Assembly: GCA_013813135.1 (NCBI GenBank)
Contig: JACCSF010000239.1
Span: 1-15,544 of the forward strand
From: Thermoleophilaceae bacterium
GTDB taxonomy: Bacteria; Actinomycetota; Thermoleophilia; Solirubrobacterales; Thermoleophilaceae
Direction of reading: 5' to 3'
DNA length: 15,544 nt
The position numbers were made by a program, and so were the translations under genes. The notes under the pieces are model-generated. The model saw only the letters and a list, made by a program, of their open reading frames with translations, searched no databases and had not been told where the DNA came from. The first letter of the stretch is position 1. Every line of letters begins with the position of its first letter. Below, piece after piece: positions 14,241 through 15,544 of the stretch.

Positions 14241-14378
14241 TCGGCCGAGAAGGCTGACCACCGCCGGGAGAGCGCCGTCGTCGCTTGCCGCGTAGACGGC
14301 CCGCGTGAGACATGCGCCTCCCGGCGGTGTGAGGCACCAGAAGCGACGACAGGGCGTCGCGCCCTAGAGCGCCTGCCT
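14241..14378 (+). ncRNA. Putative IS110 bridge RNA (5' hairpin, target-binding loop, donor-binding loop)
   Basis: Hand folding gives three units. (1) Hairpin 14241-14246/14252-14257, loop GAGAA. (2) A 12-bp stem 14259-14270/14318-14329 plus 4 bp after one bulged A; an internal loop with strands 14276-14286 and 14301-14313; apical hairpin GCCG/CGGC (14287-14300). (3) Stem AGGCA/TGCCT (14332-14336/14374-14378); an internal loop with strands 14337-14350 and 14366-14373; apical hairpin AGGGCG-TCG-CGCCCT (14351-14365). Two consecutive internal-loop units upstream of an IS110-group transposase are the known bridge-RNA arrangement, the first loop recognising target and the second donor. The position before the gene suits the IS110 group rather than IS1111. 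No promoter is visible; in known elements it forms only at the circle junction. Confidence 0.6.
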
Positions 14379-14432
14379 ATGAGCACTCGCAACGGTATCT
14401 CGCGGTCGGCCGTTTTGAAGAAGACCTCGACC

Positions 14433-14446
14433 GAGGAGGACCTCGC
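14433..14446 (+). promoter_or_regulatory. Transposase ribosome binding site inside a hairpin
   Basis: CGAGG (14432-14436), AGGA loop (14437-14440) and CCTCG (14441-14445) form a small stem-loop holding the SD GAGGAGGA, one base before the ATG at 14447. A second CCTC at 14425-14428 could also mask the SD. This could keep transposase translation low. Confidence 0.35.
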
Positions 14447-15544
14447 ATGGCCGCAATCTGCGGAATCGACTGGGCTGCCGACTGGCACGACGTCTCGATC
14501 GCTGATTCGGCCGGCGGCGAGCCGCTGGCCGAGCGGCGTGTCGACCACACCGAGGCTGGCATCGCCCGGTTGGTCGGGCTGTTGGGCGAGCACGCGGTCG
14601 ACTGCGTGGCGATCGAGCGTCCCGACGGCGTGCTGGTCAGTCGCTTGCTCGCCGCCGGCATCACCGTGCTCGCGATCCACCCAAACCAGGTCAACGCCGC
14701 GCGTGATCGCTTCCGTGCCGCCGCAGGCAAGTCCGACCGCTTCGACGCGTTCGTGCTCTGCGAGCTCGCGCGCACCGACCGCCACCGCTTCCCCGCGCTG
14801 CGCCGCTCGAGCGACGAGACGCTCGCCCTGCGCGCTTTGTGCCGCACCCGCGAGGACCTGGTCGAGGCGCGCGTCGGCCTCGCCAACCAGCTGCGCGCCC
14901 AACTCGATGCCTGCTGGCCCGGCGCGGCACGCATCTTCGCCGACGTCGACTCCCCGATCGGGCTCGCCTTCCTTGGCCGCTACCCCGCCCCGGCCGACGC
15001 GCGCGGCCTCGGGCCCGCCCGCCTGCGCGGGTTCCTCGACCGTCACGGCTACTGCGGCCGGCGTCCGGTGGACGAGCTGCTCGGGCGCCCGCGCGGCGCC
15101 CCCAGCGCCGTCGTGGGCGAGCTCGAGGCCGAGGTCCGCCGGGCGGTGGTGCTCTCGCTCGTGGCGGCACTCGGGCCGCTCGTCGAGCAGATCTCCGAGT
15201 TGACGAGCCAGATCAAAGGCGCAGTCCGCGCCCACCCCGACGGAGCGATCTTCCTTTCCCTCTTCAGAAACCCGAAATCGGTCCTGACAGCCGCCGGGAT
15301 GCTTGCCGAGATCGGCGACAACCGCGCCCGCTACCCGACCGCCCAAGCGCTCTGCGCCGACGCCGGCCAGGCACCAGTGGCGATCGAGTCGGGCAAGCGC
15401 CGCAACGCCACCTTCCGCTGGGCCTGCGACAAGCGGCTGCGCGCCCACGTCGGCGTGCTCAGCGACTCCACCCGCAAGTGGCACCCATGGGCGGGCGACG
15501 TCTACCGCCGCGCGCTCGCGCGCGGCCAGGACCACCCGCACGCC
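14447..15544 (+). CDS. IS110-family DEDD transposase (3' end outside window)
   Basis: 366 residues are visible; the frame is open at the window edge (full-length relatives are about 350-420). ATG 14447 follows GAGGAGGA. The N-terminal RuvC-like DEDD domain has D8 (ICGIDWA), E57 (CVAIERPDG), D97 and D100 (GKSDRFDAFVL). A helical linker region spans about 120-255. The C-terminal Tnp domain starts near 275 with LTAAGMLAEIGDNRARYPTAQALCADAGQAPV, and the conserved Ser nucleophile is probably S315 (IESGKRRNATFRWACDKRLR). No frameshift or stop is visible, so the copy looks intact as far as it goes. In this family recombination is RNA-guided by an RNA encoded next to the gene; the structured region immediately upstream fits. 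The long antisense frame over this gene is a high-GC shadow. Confidence 0.95.
   Translation, partial: MAAICGIDWAADWHDVSIADSAGGEPLAERRVDHTEAGIARLVGLLGEHAVDCVAIERPDGVLVSRLLAAGITVLAIHPNQVNAARDRFRAAAGKSDRFDAFVLCELARTDRHRFPALRRSSDETLALRALCRTREDLVEARVGLANQLRAQLDACWPGAARIFADVDSPIGLAFLGRYPAPADARGLGPARLRGFLDRHGYCGRRPVDELLGRPRGAPSAVVGELEAEVRRAVVLSLVAALGPLVEQISELTSQIKGAVRAHPDGAIFLSLFRNPKSVLTAAGMLAEIGDNRARYPTAQALCADAGQAPVAIESGKRRNATFRWACDKRLRAHVGVLSDSTRKWHPWAGDVYRRALARGQDHPHA

Larger units (their letters stand above)
14212..15544 (+). mobile_element. IS110-family insertion sequence, left part (right end outside window)
   Basis: The element contains an IS110 transposase gene and a structured non-coding region upstream of it. 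The left boundary is placed at CT 14212-14213. The flank GTCGCCT (14205-14211) matches the putative left target guide GTCGCTT (14280-14286) with one permitted G-U pair. The first element bases GGCGTT (14214-14219) pair with the putative right donor guide AGCGCC (14368-14373), again with one G-U pair. IS110 elements have no terminal inverted repeats and typically use a CT core, so guide matching is the only boundary evidence here. The guide matches are short, so the exact boundary is tentative. Confidence 0.6.

Noticed and set aside
14168..15541. 457-codon antisense frame over the IS110 transposase
   Set aside because: It mirrors the transposase's strong codon bias and shows no domain; it also crosses the non-coding RNA region.
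1..15544. tRNA, rRNA or CRISPR array
   Set aside because: No cloverleaf with a GGTTCGA-type arm, no rRNA-like stretch and no regularly spaced repeats were seen on either strand.

Overview
The window is very GC-rich and its third codon positions are nearly all G or C. It carries an Ino1-type inositol-phosphate synthase beside a CDP-alcohol phosphatidyltransferase, the bacterial phosphatidylinositol pathway, which is characteristic of Actinobacteria. The tight packing (4-base stop/start overlaps, many GTG starts, probable leaderless genes) also fits that phylum. The style of Ino1 and of the phosphatidyltransferase suggests a deep-branching class such as Thermoleophilia, but that is an inference from remembered family appearance, not a search.

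Layout. Bases 1-10160 are a surface-polysaccharide locus. On the minus strand a four-gene operon runs from about 10157 to 5490: a GT2 rhamnosyltransferase-like enzyme, a two-part protein with a C-terminal APH-like phosphotransferase domain, and two GT4 glycosyltransferases. Every junction is a 4-base GTGA/ATGA overlap. A two-gene plus-strand operon (3944-5493) encodes an ABC-2 polysaccharide exporter, permease then ATPase (Wzm/Wzt type). A second minus-strand operon (3911-1118) encodes three GT2 enzymes, the last WaaE-like. A further GT2 with a hydrophobic C-terminus (939 to beyond base 1) follows after a gap. Together they look like assembly of a glycan on the cytoplasmic face followed by ABC-dependent export.

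Bases 10160-12260 are less conserved: a small membrane-protein reading frame interrupted by an amber codon, a plus-strand coiled-coil protein with weaker codon bias, a structured non-coding stretch, a 23-codon leader ORF, and an SRPBCC-family gene that lacks the N-terminal part of the fold. Bases 12257-14171 (minus) carry pgsA-like and ino1 genes for phosphatidylinositol phosphate synthesis.

From about 14212 to the window end lies the left part of an IS110-family element, whose DEDD transposase is cut by the window edge. The most interesting signal is the non-coding stretch between the element's left end and the transposase. It folds by eye into a 5' hairpin followed by two stem / internal-loop / apical-hairpin units (14241-14378), the architecture of an IS110 bridge RNA. 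The putative left target guide matches the flank, and the putative right donor guide matches the element start, on either side of a CT dinucleotide at 14212-14213. This gives a testable prediction for the uninterrupted target site and for the element's right end.
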